The notes under the pieces: generated by a model
What the model was told of the DNA's origin: nothing
Database searches by the model: none
What the model saw: only the letters and a program-made list of their open reading frames with translations
Position numbers and translations under genes: made by a program
Part shown: piece by piece, positions 8,876 to 17,182 of the stretch
Position numbering within the stretch: position 1 is the first letter of the stretch
Layout of the letters: every line of letters starts with the position of its first letter
DNA from: Halovivax gelatinilyticus
Lineage (GTDB): Archaea > Halobacteriota > Halobacteria > Halobacteriales > Natrialbaceae
Assembly: GCF_024300625.1 (NCBI RefSeq)
Contig: NZ_CP101322.1
Coordinates: forward strand, 261,992 to 325,991
Reading direction: 5' to 3'
Length of the DNA stretch: 64,000 nucleotides

Positions 8876-9169
8876 CTACGAGGATTCCTGCGCCGAGACC
8901 GGCGACGACTCGGGCCTGGTCTCCACGTCGAGTTCTTCTAAGTCTTCTAGATCGCCTTCGGCGGTCGCCCGTTCGATCTTCGCGATCTCCTCTGCGTAGT
9001 GCAAGAAGGTGTCGACCGACGCGACGACGACGCGCGCCTCGACGGTGAGCAGTTCGATCCCGACGACCGAGATGCGCGCCCAGACGTCGATCACGACACC
9101 CTTATCGAGGATTCGATCCAGCACCTCTGCGAGACTCGACGAGTCCGGTCGTCGTTGTGGGCTTGTCAT
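8876..9169 (-). CDS. gvpA: Gas vesicle major structural protein GvpA
   Basis: Main shell protein of the gas vesicle. The core [27 protein letters not shown] (given here only as a reference to residues about 21-47) and the following [12 protein letters not shown] are diagnostic. The protein has 97 aa, about 20 more than the common haloarchaeal form, because of an acidic Glu/Ser-rich tail. The ATG at 9169 is chosen; an upstream TTG in frame is less likely. It diverges from the gvpF operon and is followed by gvpO. No gvpC or gvpN lies downstream. Confidence 0.95.
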   Translation of the reverse strand: MTSPQRRPDSSSLAEVLDRILDKGVVIDVWARISVVGIELLTVEARVVVASVDTFLHYAEEIAKIERATAEGDLEDLEELDVETRPESSPVSAQESS

Positions 9170-9349
9170 GCACCCCAACTCCCGCAGCGGAACGTATCAC
9201 CGTTGACGTGGCCCGTGCAAGCAGTATGGTAAGGGGCCGTCACGTTGGAGTCGCGACCCGTGACCCACGCAGGTGCTCGCACGGCGTTCGAGCCGAAACC
9301 GAGCGAATTACGGACGACGAACCGATCGACGCGGACCAGCAGGTCCGCC

Positions 9350-9356
9350 GGAGGTG
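9350..9356 (+). promoter_or_regulatory. Strong Shine-Dalgarno sequence fixing the gvpF start
   Basis: GGAGGTG lies 7 nt before the GTG at 9364. It is one of the few near-perfect ribosome-binding sites in the window and selects 9364 over upstream in-frame starts that would add a non-homologous N-terminus. Confidence 0.75.
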
Positions 9357-9363
9357 GATCAAC

Positions 9364-9990
9364 GTGACGCGACCGTACGCCTACGGCGTCGTCGACGTCG
9401 ACGAGACGATCGAACGGCCGATCGACGGCGTCGGCGACGGCGAGCGCGTCTACCCGATCGAGAACGGCTCGGTCGCGGCGCTCGTCTCCGACATCGAGAC
9501 GGCGTCGCCGGAGCGAAGCGACGAAAACGTCCGACGACACGACGACGTTCTTCGCGAGTTGATGACGACGGACGGCGGCCGGACCGTCGTTCCGATGCGA
9601 TACGGGATGGTCTTTCGCGACGAGGTGACGGTCGAGAACGTCCTCGACGGGGCCAGCAGCGCGCTCGAACGGACCCTCCGAGAGATCGAAGGGACCGAAG
9701 AACTCGGCGTGACCGTCGTCAGACCGCCCGGAGGAGGCGTCGACGACGACGCCGTCCGACGCACGGTCGCCGACGAACTCGATCAGATCGCCGCAGACGT
9801 CGCGGAGAACGGCCTGTACAGCGACCGACTCGTGTTGAACCGCTCGTACCTCGTCCGGCGCGACGAACGCGACGCGTTCGACGAAGCCGTCGGCCGGCTC
9901 GAATCGCAACACGAGGAGGTACTCGTCCGGTACACCGGTCCGTTCGCACCGTACAGCTTCGTCGACGTCAGGATCGGTGCACAGCAATGA
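9364..9990 (+). CDS. gvpF: Gas vesicle protein GvpF
   Basis: Accessory protein of the GvpF/GvpL family, thought to chaperone GvpA and to be a minor vesicle component. It has 208 aa from the GTG at 9364. The N-terminus RPYAYGVV, the central TVVPMRYGMVF and the C-terminal YTGPFAPYSFVDV match the family. Starting here makes the protein colinear with known GvpF. The gene opens the plus-strand gvp operon and overlaps gvpG by 4 nt. Confidence 0.93.
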   Translation: MTRPYAYGVVDVDETIERPIDGVGDGERVYPIENGSVAALVSDIETASPERSDENVRRHDDVLRELMTTDGGRTVVPMRYGMVFRDEVTVENVLDGASSALERTLREIEGTEELGVTVVRPPGGGVDDDAVRRTVADELDQIAADVAENGLYSDRLVLNRSYLVRRDERDAFDEAVGRLESQHEEVLVRYTGPFAPYSFVDVRIGAQQ

Positions 9991-10241
9991 TCGTCGTCGA
10001 CGACCTCCTGTTTCGGCCGATCGTCGGCGTAGCCAACGCGCTCCGGGCGGCGGCGCTCGACGAGCTGTACGACGTCGAGGCGATCCAGGACGAGATCGCC
10101 GAAAATCGCCTCCTCTACGAACTCGGCGAGCGGTCCGACGAGGAGTACGAACGAACCCGCGAGGAACTCGAAGCCGAACTCGACGTCGCACTCGAAGTAC
10201 GCGAGTGGCTCTCGGGCGGTCGCGTGGAGGTGAAAGCGTGA
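9987..10241 (+). CDS. gvpG: Gas vesicle protein GvpG
   Basis: Small (84 aa) accessory gas-vesicle protein. The N-terminal hydrophobic LLFRPIVGVANAL and the following charged helix with repeated Glu are typical of GvpG. It starts inside the gvpF stop (ATGA overlap), so translation is probably coupled. A 136-bp gap separates it from the next gene. Confidence 0.88.
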   Translation: MIVVDDLLFRPIVGVANALRAAALDELYDVEAIQDEIAENRLLYELGERSDEEYERTREELEAELDVALEVREWLSGGRVEVKA

Positions 10242-10377
10242 GGACGAGTCGAATCGACGGGCGGTGCGATCGAACCGAATCGATCCGTCCTTCGGTCGTG
10301 ATCGGACGCCAGCCAGGACAGCGAAACGCGGTTTCGAACCTGCCGGAGACGGCCCTACAGCGAGGAACGACCCATCC

Positions 10378-11262
10378 ATGACAGACGACTTCGCAGACCG
10401 ACTGGACGAGGCGGAATCGACGATCGAATCGTTCACCGACTCGGGGATCGGGGAGGTCCTCGGCGAAGCGTCCGACGAGGGAACGATCGAATCGATTCGC
10501 GAGGACGTCGAGGCGATCGTGACGATCCTCACAGAAACCGGGGACGTCCTCGAATCGATCGAGATAAGCGAGCTTCCCGACGCGGTGGATGCGAGCCAGC
10601 TTCGCGAGGCGATCCAGACAGGTGAAATCCCGGACGCGCTGGACGACGAAGACGACGCGAACGTCGTGAAGCTCCGGCAGGTGATCCGGTCGATCGACCT
10701 CGGTCGCACCCTCTCGTCGATCGATCTGACGGATCTGTGGGACTCTGTGCGCGAAATCGACGACGCGACGGACGAACTCGCCGACGAGGACGATGGGATG
10801 CTCGACGGAGAGGAGATGGTCGGTGACGACGAGGACGACGGACTGTTCGACGACGATGACGAACTCGTCGAGACGGACGTAGACGACGTCGCGGACGTCG
10901 CGGCGGAGGAAATGAAAGAAAAAGTCGACATCGAGAGCGGCAACCTCGGCGCGTACCAGGAGGTGATACAGGCGAAGGCGATCGACGGGATCGACGAGTT
11001 TCGCGACGGACTCCTGCGAACGCACGGGGCGTTCGAGCGCGTCGTCGAGGAGAATCGAGAGCGGATGCGACGGCAGGACACGCAGCCGAATTCGCGCAAC
11101 CCGACCGCCGTCTCCACGATCAGTTCCGGCCGTCGGGACGTCGCCTCGGTGCCAAACTACGCGACGATGCCGCGGACCGTCCGTCACTCCGACGCGCCGA
11201 CGCGAACGCACATCTACGGCGATCGATTCAGACGCGAACGAGAGAGACGGGGGTACGACTGA
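10378..11262 (+). CDS. Unassigned gas-vesicle-cluster protein (gvpH/gvpI position)
   Basis: Protein of 294 aa with no family I can name with confidence. Residues 1 to about 190 are highly acidic and helical, with short leucine-spaced motifs such as SIEISELPDAV and IEISELPD-like repeats. A charged helical stretch follows, and the last 60 residues switch to basic, ending in THIYGDRFRRERERRGYD. In Halobacterium the slot between gvpG and gvpJ holds gvpH and gvpI; this gene sits there but does not look like the Hsp20-like GvpH. The basic tail may correspond to GvpI. It overlaps gvpJ by one base, so it belongs to the operon. The ATG at 10378 follows GAGGA. Confidence 0.75.
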   Translation: MTDDFADRLDEAESTIESFTDSGIGEVLGEASDEGTIESIREDVEAIVTILTETGDVLESIEISELPDAVDASQLREAIQTGEIPDALDDEDDANVVKLRQVIRSIDLGRTLSSIDLTDLWDSVREIDDATDELADEDDGMLDGEEMVGDDEDDGLFDDDDELVETDVDDVADVAAEEMKEKVDIESGNLGAYQEVIQAKAIDGIDEFRDGLLRTHGAFERVVEENRERMRRQDTQPNSRNPTAVSTISSGRRDVASVPNYATMPRTVRHSDAPTRTHIYGDRFRRERERRGYD

Positions 11263-11696
11263 TGAGCGAGTTCCAGCCGAGCCGACGGCAGGCCGATCTG
11301 GCGGACGTGATCGAACTACTGCTAGAGAAGGGACTCGTCGTCAACGCCGACATCGCGGTCTCGATCGGCGACACCCAGCTGCTCGGGATTCAGGTCCGTG
11401 CCGCGATCGCCTCGTTCGAAACCGCCGCGAAGTACGGCCTCGCGTTTCCGGAAGGAACCGATATGGACCGACTCGCCGCCGCCGTCGACGAACCGGACCT
11501 TGCCGAGTCGGATCGTCCGCGGGTCCCGATCGACGCGACGCGCGGCGTCAACGTCACCCCCGATCCGGAGACGCCCGGTGACGACGGAGACGGACGGCGA
11601 CGCGTCGAACAGTCGACGACGCTCGACGTATTCGAAGACGACGCCGACGAATCGGCGGAAAACACCGATGAGCCGACGGAGGACGAAGCCGAATGA
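11262..11696 (+). CDS. gvpJ: Gas vesicle protein GvpJ (GvpA family)
   Basis: Minor shell-related protein of the GvpA family, 144 aa. The conserved core runs from about residue 10 to 65 (LADVIELLLEKGLVVNAD, then IAVSIGDTQLLGIQVRAAIASFE in two parts). An acidic tail of about 70 residues follows. It starts within the preceding stop codon and overlaps gvpK by 4 nt, so translation is coupled. GvpJ is one of the set needed for vesicle assembly in haloarchaea. Confidence 0.92.
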   Translation: MSEFQPSRRQADLADVIELLLEKGLVVNADIAVSIGDTQLLGIQVRAAIASFETAAKYGLAFPEGTDMDRLAAAVDEPDLAESDRPRVPIDATRGVNVTPDPETPGDDGDGRRRVEQSTTLDVFEDDADESAENTDEPTEDEAE

Positions 11697-12031
11697 CGAC
11701 GATCGACATCGACGGCGAGTCGGCAGCTGACGGGCTCATGACGCTCGTCCTGGCCGTCGTCGAGATCCTCGTCGACGCGCTCGAACGGGAGGCGATTCGT
11801 CGCATGGAATCCGGTCGGCTGACCGACGAGGAAGTCGACCGACTCGGTCGACAGCTCGCGGCGATCGACGAGCAGATCCGCGAGATCGAATCCGACCAGG
11901 ACATCGGCGACGACGTGGACAGGCTCCGCGGCCAGCTCGACGGAATCGTCGAAAACGCGATCGAGCGCCTCGACGAGTCCGTACTCGAGGGAGACGATAA
12001 TTCGAACGCGGTCGACGGGGGTGGCAGATGA
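11693..12031 (+). CDS. gvpK: Gas vesicle protein GvpK
   Basis: Accessory gas-vesicle protein of 112 aa. The signature VLAVVEILVDALEREAIRRM and the following LTDEEVDRLGRQL define GvpK. It overlaps gvpJ and gvpL by 4 nt each, consistent with a tightly packed operon. Confidence 0.93.
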   Translation: MTTIDIDGESAADGLMTLVLAVVEILVDALEREAIRRMESGRLTDEEVDRLGRQLAAIDEQIREIESDQDIGDDVDRLRGQLDGIVENAIERLDESVLEGDDNSNAVDGGGR

Positions 12032-13068
12032 GCGAAGAACGAGCCGCACCGACCCCGTCGTCGAACAGCCCTGACATCCACGACGGGCGGTACCTCTACT
12101 GCGTCGTACGCGTCGACGATCCGAAGCGAGCGGCGAGATTCGAGACCGAAGGCGTCGACGACGAACCGGTCTCGGTCACCACCGTCGGGTGGGACCCGCC
12201 GGACGACTCGAATGATGAGCCAGGCCCGGATTCCGGCGAGTCTGCGGGAGGCGAATCGGCGAGACGAGCCGACAGTACGGTGATCGCCGACAATGGTGGG
12301 CCAGCGCTCGGTGCCGTGGTACACGCCTGTGACGAACTCTACGACTCCGCAAATCCCCACGTCGTCCGAAAGTGGCTCGTCAGACACCAGCGCGTCGTCG
12401 ACGCGGCCACGGAGCGCTTTGGCACGCCGATCCCCTTCCAGTTCGATACGATACTTTCCGGCGGTGACGAGACGCTCACCGACTGGCTCGAAGCGGAACG
12501 GTCGTCGTTCCGTAGAGCGCTCGAAGCGCTCCGGGGGAACCGGGAGTACCGCATCGACGTACGGCGGACCGAGCCGATCCCCACGGAAGTCATCGTCGAG
12601 GAAGACGACGACCTCGCCGAACTGGAACGAGAAATCGAGGGGGCAACCGAGGGGCGGGCCCACCTCATGGGCCGTCAGTTCGAGCAACGCGTCGCCCAGC
12701 GCCGTCGAAGACGAGACGACCGTCTCGCGTCGGCGATCCGCGAACAGCTAGATCCCCTCGTCGATCGGCTCGAGATTCTCGATCGAACTCCCTCGATCTC
12801 GCTCGACGGGGGCTCTCCCGACTCGGACGGGACCGCTGGTCCCGGCGACGGCGCGAGCGACGAAACGTCGTCCGGATCGCCCGAGACGGGCGGCGACCCC
12901 GTCTGTCGGTACGCCGTCCTGGCGTCTGAGGCCGAGATCGACGCCGTCGGCTCGATGCTCGACTCCGTGGCCGACCGCGACGGGATCACCGTTCGATTCA
13001 CCGGCCCCTGGCCGCCGTACTCGTTCGTACCGTCGATCGACACAGCCGGCGACGACGCGGAGGACTGA
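12028..13068 (+). CDS. gvpL: Gas vesicle protein GvpL
   Basis: GvpF/GvpL family accessory protein, 346 aa. It begins with a short polar leader and then RYLYCVVRVDD. A disordered acidic insert sits near residues 55-85. The C-terminal FTGPWPPYSFVP is the family signature shared with GvpF. A second acidic/Gly-rich insert lies around residues 255-285. GvpL is thought to contact several accessory Gvp proteins. It overlaps gvpK and is followed by gvpM after 3 nt. Confidence 0.92.
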   Translation: MSEERAAPTPSSNSPDIHDGRYLYCVVRVDDPKRAARFETEGVDDEPVSVTTVGWDPPDDSNDEPGPDSGESAGGESARRADSTVIADNGGPALGAVVHACDELYDSANPHVVRKWLVRHQRVVDAATERFGTPIPFQFDTILSGGDETLTDWLEAERSSFRRALEALRGNREYRIDVRRTEPIPTEVIVEEDDDLAELEREIEGATEGRAHLMGRQFEQRVAQRRRRRDDRLASAIREQLDPLVDRLEILDRTPSISLDGGSPDSDGTAGPGDGASDETSSGSPETGGDPVCRYAVLASEAEIDAVGSMLDSVADRDGITVRFTGPWPPYSFVPSIDTAGDDAED

Positions 13069-13071
13069 CCC

Positions 13072-13374
13072 GTGGAACCGACGACCGAACACGACGCGCT
13101 CGTCGACCTCGTCGACGTCCTGCTTCGTGACGGGGCCGTGCTTCGAGCGGACGTCATCATCACGGTCGCCGACGTCCCGCTGGTCGGTCTGAGTCTCTCG
13201 GCGGCGATCGCGGGAATGGAGACGATGAATCGGTATGGAATGTTCGAGGAGTGGGACGGATCGAAACGAGCGCAGGCGGTCTCCAGGCGTCAGTACGCGG
13301 ACGGTGGGTTTCCACAGAACGATAGCGGTGACAGGACAACGGCCGCACACGGCGCGACCGAATCGGACGAGTAG
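13072..13374 (+). CDS. gvpM: Gas vesicle protein GvpM (GvpA family)
   Basis: Last gene of the plus-strand gas-vesicle operon. The 100-aa protein starts at a GTG 3 nt after gvpL. The GvpA-like core spans about residues 8-60 (ALVDLVDVLLRDGAVL, then VPLVGLSLSAAIAGME), followed by a polar tail. It is short and lacks the C-terminal acidic stretch seen in GvpA and GvpJ here. It converges on the zinc-ribbon gene at 13465. Confidence 0.9.
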   Translation: MEPTTEHDALVDLVDVLLRDGAVLRADVIITVADVPLVGLSLSAAIAGMETMNRYGMFEEWDGSKRAQAVSRRQYADGGFPQNDSGDRTTAAHGATESDE

Positions 13375-13464
13375 AACGCGAACGAGTGACCGCAGGACGA
13401 AGTGACGAATCGAACCGGCATCAGGAATCGACTGACCGTCGAAACGCGCCGGAAAAAGCGCGAC

Positions 13465-13677
13465 TCAGGCGTATCGTGGTCGTTCAGTGGTCACCGTGAT
13501 TTCGCCGGAGACTTCGACGTCGTTGTCGTCCGAGCGAGCGTACGTTCCGGTCGCGTTACAGAGCGTACACTCGTAGCGTTCGGACAGTTCGTTGATCACC
13601 TCGCCGTCCTCGAAGTAGACCCGACTCCGGACGATCTGGAGAAATTGGGCGGTCTCGCAGTTGGTACACTCGATCAT
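13465..13677 (-). CDS. Small zinc-ribbon protein (70 aa)
   Basis: Two CxxC pairs, CTNC near residue 4 and CTLC near residue 37, predict a single zinc ribbon. The rest is an acidic beta-rich sequence. Small proteins of this kind are common in haloarchaea and may bind nucleic acid or protein partners, but no function is known. It ends 90 bp from gvpM, convergent with it; there is no reason to assign it to gas-vesicle formation. Confidence 0.75.
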   Translation of the reverse strand: MIECTNCETAQFLQIVRSRVYFEDGEVINELSERYECTLCNATGTYARSDDNDVEVSGEITVTTERPRYA

Positions 13678-14287
13678 GCCCGAACCGAGACCGGATCGAG
13701 ACGTAGTTATCCTGCAGGTACTCGCCGGGAACCGATCGAAATCGGGAGATTACCGACGGAGTACGATCGACTGAGGGTCGTCGGTTATTCGGTCCCAGTG
13801 TCGGCGATCGATACCGGCCGCGTCGGTGCTGAGACGGACTCTCGACGACCGTCGCCGGCGAAGTTCTGGGCGAATGCACACCATACCGATCGAAAATGGG
13901 CGGCTACTCCGACCTCGTCACCGCGACCAGCGATTCGGACGGAGACGGCCGACAGCCGCCCGATTCGGTTCGATCCGGGAGCCGTTACGCGGACGATGAC
14001 GGCCCCAGCCATCTCATAACAATAGGGCACGAAGCGGAGGTTCGACGTGCGGGGTGGACGCCCCGCGTCGGGTGCGGCCTCGGCTCCGCCCACCATGCGC
14101 CCACCGGCCCGCCGGGGGTTCGTACCCAGTACTCAAAGTGGACTCGCCCCCGCTTCGAGTGCGCTCATGTCTCTCACGCCAGGGCGGGACACCATCCCGC
14201 CCTTCCCCTACCCACGTCCCGACGACGATAGCGACGCGTCACCGCGGATCCAATCACGTTTGTACCCCGCCCCGAATAGCCTCGACC
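13678..14287. other. 610-bp non-coding region, partly GC-rich and palindromic
   Basis: No frame has haloarchaeal codon bias. From about 14045 to 14205 the sequence is unusually GC-rich with several inverted repeats: GCGGGG...CCCCGC at 14049-14066, and an 8-bp-stem hairpin GGGCGGGA/TCCCGCCC with a 5-nt loop at 14183-14203. The segment could be a structured RNA, or simply a leader and terminator. An AT-rich spot (CATAACAATA) sits near 14017-14026. The promoter of the MutS-like gene (GTTTGTACC, about 14258) lies at the end. Confidence 0.5.
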
Positions 14288-16069
14288 ATGCGACTGGAGG
14301 AGTACTGGGGCGTCGGGCCGAAGACCCGCGCTCGACTCGTCGACGAACTCGGCGCTGAACGGGCCAGTAGCGCGATCGAACGCGGTGACGTCAGAGCGCT
14401 CACCGACGCCGGCCTCACGCGCGGGCGGGCGACGCACATCCTCCGGCGGGCGACGGGTGGCGCCGGGATGGAAACGCTCGCGACGGCCGACGCGCGCGAG
14501 GCGTACAAGGACGTCCTCGACGTCGTCGTCGAACACGCCCTGACCGAACGGGCGGGTGATCGAATTCGCGTTCTCACGCCGCTGACGAGACGGGAAGAGA
14601 TGGAAGAGCGCCTCGACGACGTGTTCGACGCGCTGGACGCCTGGAACGAGTTGAGCGATGCGACGCAAACCGCAATTCTCGCGTCGTACGATCGATACGA
14701 TTCGAACGACGGAAGCGAGCGAGCGGCCGTCGAAACGGCTATCGAACTTTGCGATCTCGGTCTCGAGACGGGTCCGTTCGCACCGCTATCGGACCTCGAT
14801 CCCGAGACGCTCGCCGCGGCCGCCAGCGCCCTGGGAGCGGTCGAAGACGGTCGGGTACGCCGCGAGGTTGACGACGAACTCGATCGCCTTCGGTCGGCCC
14901 GGGAAGCGATCGACAACATGGACGCCGGAACGAACGAACTCGTCGAAGCGCTTCGGGACGAGGGCGTCCACGACGTCGACGGCTTTCGTGACGCGTTCGA
15001 AGATCGCCTTCTCGCCGAAACGGACGTGACGATCGAGCAAGTCCGCGAGGCGATGCCGCGCGAGGCCGCGGACGCCGGCGACTTCGTGGGAGGAACCCTT
15101 CGATCGCTGCGCGTGTCGCTCCAGTCGTCGATCGACGAGCGAGAAGAACGCGTCAGAACGGACCTAGACGAAACGGTCGAGGCGGCCAGCGAGGCCGTCG
15201 ACACGGCGATCGGGACCGTCGACGAGATCGCCCTGGTCCTCTCGCTGGCCCGCTTTACCGACGCCTTCGACTGCACCAGGCCGGCGTTCGCACCGCCAGA
15301 TGCCCCGGCCGTGTCGGTGGTCGAAGCCAGAAACCTTCGACTCGCGACGACCGGTGACGAAGCGGTCCAGCCGGTGACCTACGCGCTGGGCGACCACGGT
15401 GTCGAGCACGCATCGGCGGCGGCCGGCACGCCGGGCACCGAACGCGTTTCGGTCCTCACCGGGGCCAACAGCGGCGGGAAGACGACGCTGCTCGAAACGC
15501 TCTGTCAGGTTGTCGTCCTGGCGAGCATGGGCCTGCCCGTACCCGCCGACTCCGCCGAGGTGACGCCGGTCGACTCGCTCGTCTTCCATCGGCGCCACGC
15601 CAGCTTCAACGCCGGCGTGCTCGAGTCGACGCTGAAGTCCATCGTTCCACCGCTGTCCGGCGACGATCGGACCCTCATGCTCGTCGACGAGTTCGAAGCG
15701 ATCACGGAACCGGGCAGCGCGGCGGATCTCCTGCACGGGCTAGTCACGCTCACGGTCGACCGCGACGCACTCGGCGTGTTCGTCACGCACCTGGCCGAGG
15801 ACCTAGAGCCGCTTCCGGACGCCGCCCGGGTCGACGGCATCTTCGCCGAAGGGCTGAACCCGGACCTCGAACTCATCGTCGACTACCAGCCGCGCTTCGG
15901 TTCGCTCGGTCGATCGACGCCGGAATTCATCGTCTCCCGGCTGGTGGCCAACGCCGCAGACCGCACGGAACGGACCGGCTTCGAAGCGCTCGCCGAAGCG
16001 GTCGGACGAGACGTCGTGCAACGGACCCTGGCGGACGCAAAGTGGGCGGAGTCGGCGAGTCACGACTGA
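14288..16069 (+). CDS. MutS-related DNA-binding ATPase (MutS2-like), helix-hairpin-helix N-terminus
   Basis: ATPase of the MutS superfamily, 593 aa. The N-terminus (about 1-60) carries helix-hairpin-helix motifs (YWGVGPKTRARLVDELG). A long helical core with acidic coiled-coil character follows. The C-terminal ATPase domain has Walker A TGANSGGKTTLL at about 390-401 and Walker B TLMLVDEFEA. It lacks the mismatch-recognition domain of MutS and the Smr domain typical of bacterial MutS2. This is a haloarchaeal family whose exact role (recombination or repair) is not established. The ATG at 14288 has a TATA-like element about 28 nt upstream. Confidence 0.85.
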   Translation: MRLEEYWGVGPKTRARLVDELGAERASSAIERGDVRALTDAGLTRGRATHILRRATGGAGMETLATADAREAYKDVLDVVVEHALTERAGDRIRVLTPLTRREEMEERLDDVFDALDAWNELSDATQTAILASYDRYDSNDGSERAAVETAIELCDLGLETGPFAPLSDLDPETLAAAASALGAVEDGRVRREVDDELDRLRSAREAIDNMDAGTNELVEALRDEGVHDVDGFRDAFEDRLLAETDVTIEQVREAMPREAADAGDFVGGTLRSLRVSLQSSIDEREERVRTDLDETVEAASEAVDTAIGTVDEIALVLSLARFTDAFDCTRPAFAPPDAPAVSVVEARNLRLATTGDEAVQPVTYALGDHGVEHASAAAGTPGTERVSVLTGANSGGKTTLLETLCQVVVLASMGLPVPADSAEVTPVDSLVFHRRHASFNAGVLESTLKSIVPPLSGDDRTLMLVDEFEAITEPGSAADLLHGLVTLTVDRDALGVFVTHLAEDLEPLPDAARVDGIFAEGLNPDLELIVDYQPRFGSLGRSTPEFIVSRLVANAADRTERTGFEALAEAVGRDVVQRTLADAKWAESASHD

Positions 16070-16167
16070 GAGACGACGCGTGTGACCTATCGGTCTCACT
16101 CAATCAGCGTTCGTCGAGCCGCATCGAACGCAACACCGATACGGCTCGAACGGATACGTACCCCCGA

Positions 16168-16830
16168 ATGCAGGCCTACGACGCGCTCGTGTTCGACAAC
16201 GACGGCGTGCTGACCACGCCGACGGAACGGCCGGTGCTCGAACGAGCGATGGAGACCGCCTTCGAGGAGGTCGGCGTCGCGGATCCGCCGCGATCACACG
16301 TCGAGACCTTGATCGGGCCGACGATCGACTCGTTGCGTTCGATCGCTGCAGACCACGACGTCGAACCGGCGACGCTCTGGGAGGCTCGCGAACGAGCCGC
16401 GATCGACGCGCAGCTGGACGCGATTCGATCGGGCCAGAAACGGCTGTACGACGACGTCGCGGCGTTGGATTCGATCGACGTTCCGCGCGCCATCGTCAGT
16501 AACAACCAGCACGAGACGATCGGCAACATCGTCGACCACTTCGAACTCCACCGGTTCGATCCGTGGATCGGTCGCGAACCAACGCTCGATGGCATCCGTC
16601 GAAAGAAGCCGCGGCCGTACTACGTCGAACAGGCCGTGACAACGATGGGCGCCGACAATCCCCTCTACGTCGGGGATAGTCGGGTGGACGTCGCCGCAGC
16701 CGACGCGGTCGGCATCGACGCGGCGTTCATCCGTCGCGACCACCGAATCGACTACGAACTCGACGCCGTTCCCGCCCACGAGATCACGTCGCTCGAGGCG
16801 CTCTCCGACCTGGTGGAGACGGGACGCTAA
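16168..16830 (+). CDS. HAD-family hydrolase
   Basis: Phosphatase-like protein, 220 aa. Motif I is VFDNDGVL (nucleophile Asp plus general-acid Asp), motif II is IVSNN, motif III Lys is in RRKKPRP, and motif IV is YVGDSRVDVAAA. A helical cap between motifs I and II places it in subclass I, near the phosphoglycolate phosphatase/Gph-like group. Substrate cannot be told from sequence. It follows the MutS-like gene by about 100 bp. Confidence 0.88.
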   Translation: MQAYDALVFDNDGVLTTPTERPVLERAMETAFEEVGVADPPRSHVETLIGPTIDSLRSIAADHDVEPATLWEARERAAIDAQLDAIRSGQKRLYDDVAALDSIDVPRAIVSNNQHETIGNIVDHFELHRFDPWIGREPTLDGIRRKKPRPYYVEQAVTTMGADNPLYVGDSRVDVAAADAVGIDAAFIRRDHRIDYELDAVPAHEITSLEALSDLVETGR

Positions 16831-16884
16831 ACCGACGGCCGTCGAACCGAAACACCGAATAGTCGAACGGAGCTACACTCAGGT

Positions 16885-17100
16885 ATGACGACACCGGTAT
16901 CCCAGTCGACGGGGTACGGCCCGAACAGAGAGATGTCGATTCTCGGATACATAGTGGGGATCGGGATCGGACTCCTTCTGTTACCACTACTTCCCGTCGC
17001 GATCGTCGGCTGGCTCCTCTGGCGCCTGCTCGGCGGTCGGTTCGGACGATCGGAACCGGTTGCCTGGGGACGACGGGACGGCGCCGAGCAAGCGGTGTGA
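16885..17100 (+). CDS. Small membrane protein (71 aa)
   Basis: One long or two short hydrophobic spans (about residues 18-48, ILGYIVGIGIGLLLLPLLP then VAIVGWLLWRLL) with a polar N-terminus and an Arg-rich C-terminus that should face the cytoplasm. Many haloarchaea encode such small single-span proteins; none of known function fits. Codon use is consistent with a real gene. Confidence 0.65.
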   Translation: MTTPVSQSTGYGPNREMSILGYIVGIGIGLLLLPLLPVAIVGWLLWRLLGGRFGRSEPVAWGRRDGAEQAV

Positions 17101-17182
17101 GTCGCGATGAGAACGGTACCGCGCTCAGCGTCGGCCGATTCGGGTGCGCGGTCGTGATCCCCGGACCCCTCCGACCCCGGCC

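Noticed and set aside
9166-11211. 681-codon open frame on the minus strand across gvpF, gvpG and the following gene
   Set aside because: It is antisense to proteins with clear gas-vesicle homology, has no haloarchaeal acidic bias and matches nothing known. High-GC coding DNA commonly gives long antisense frames.
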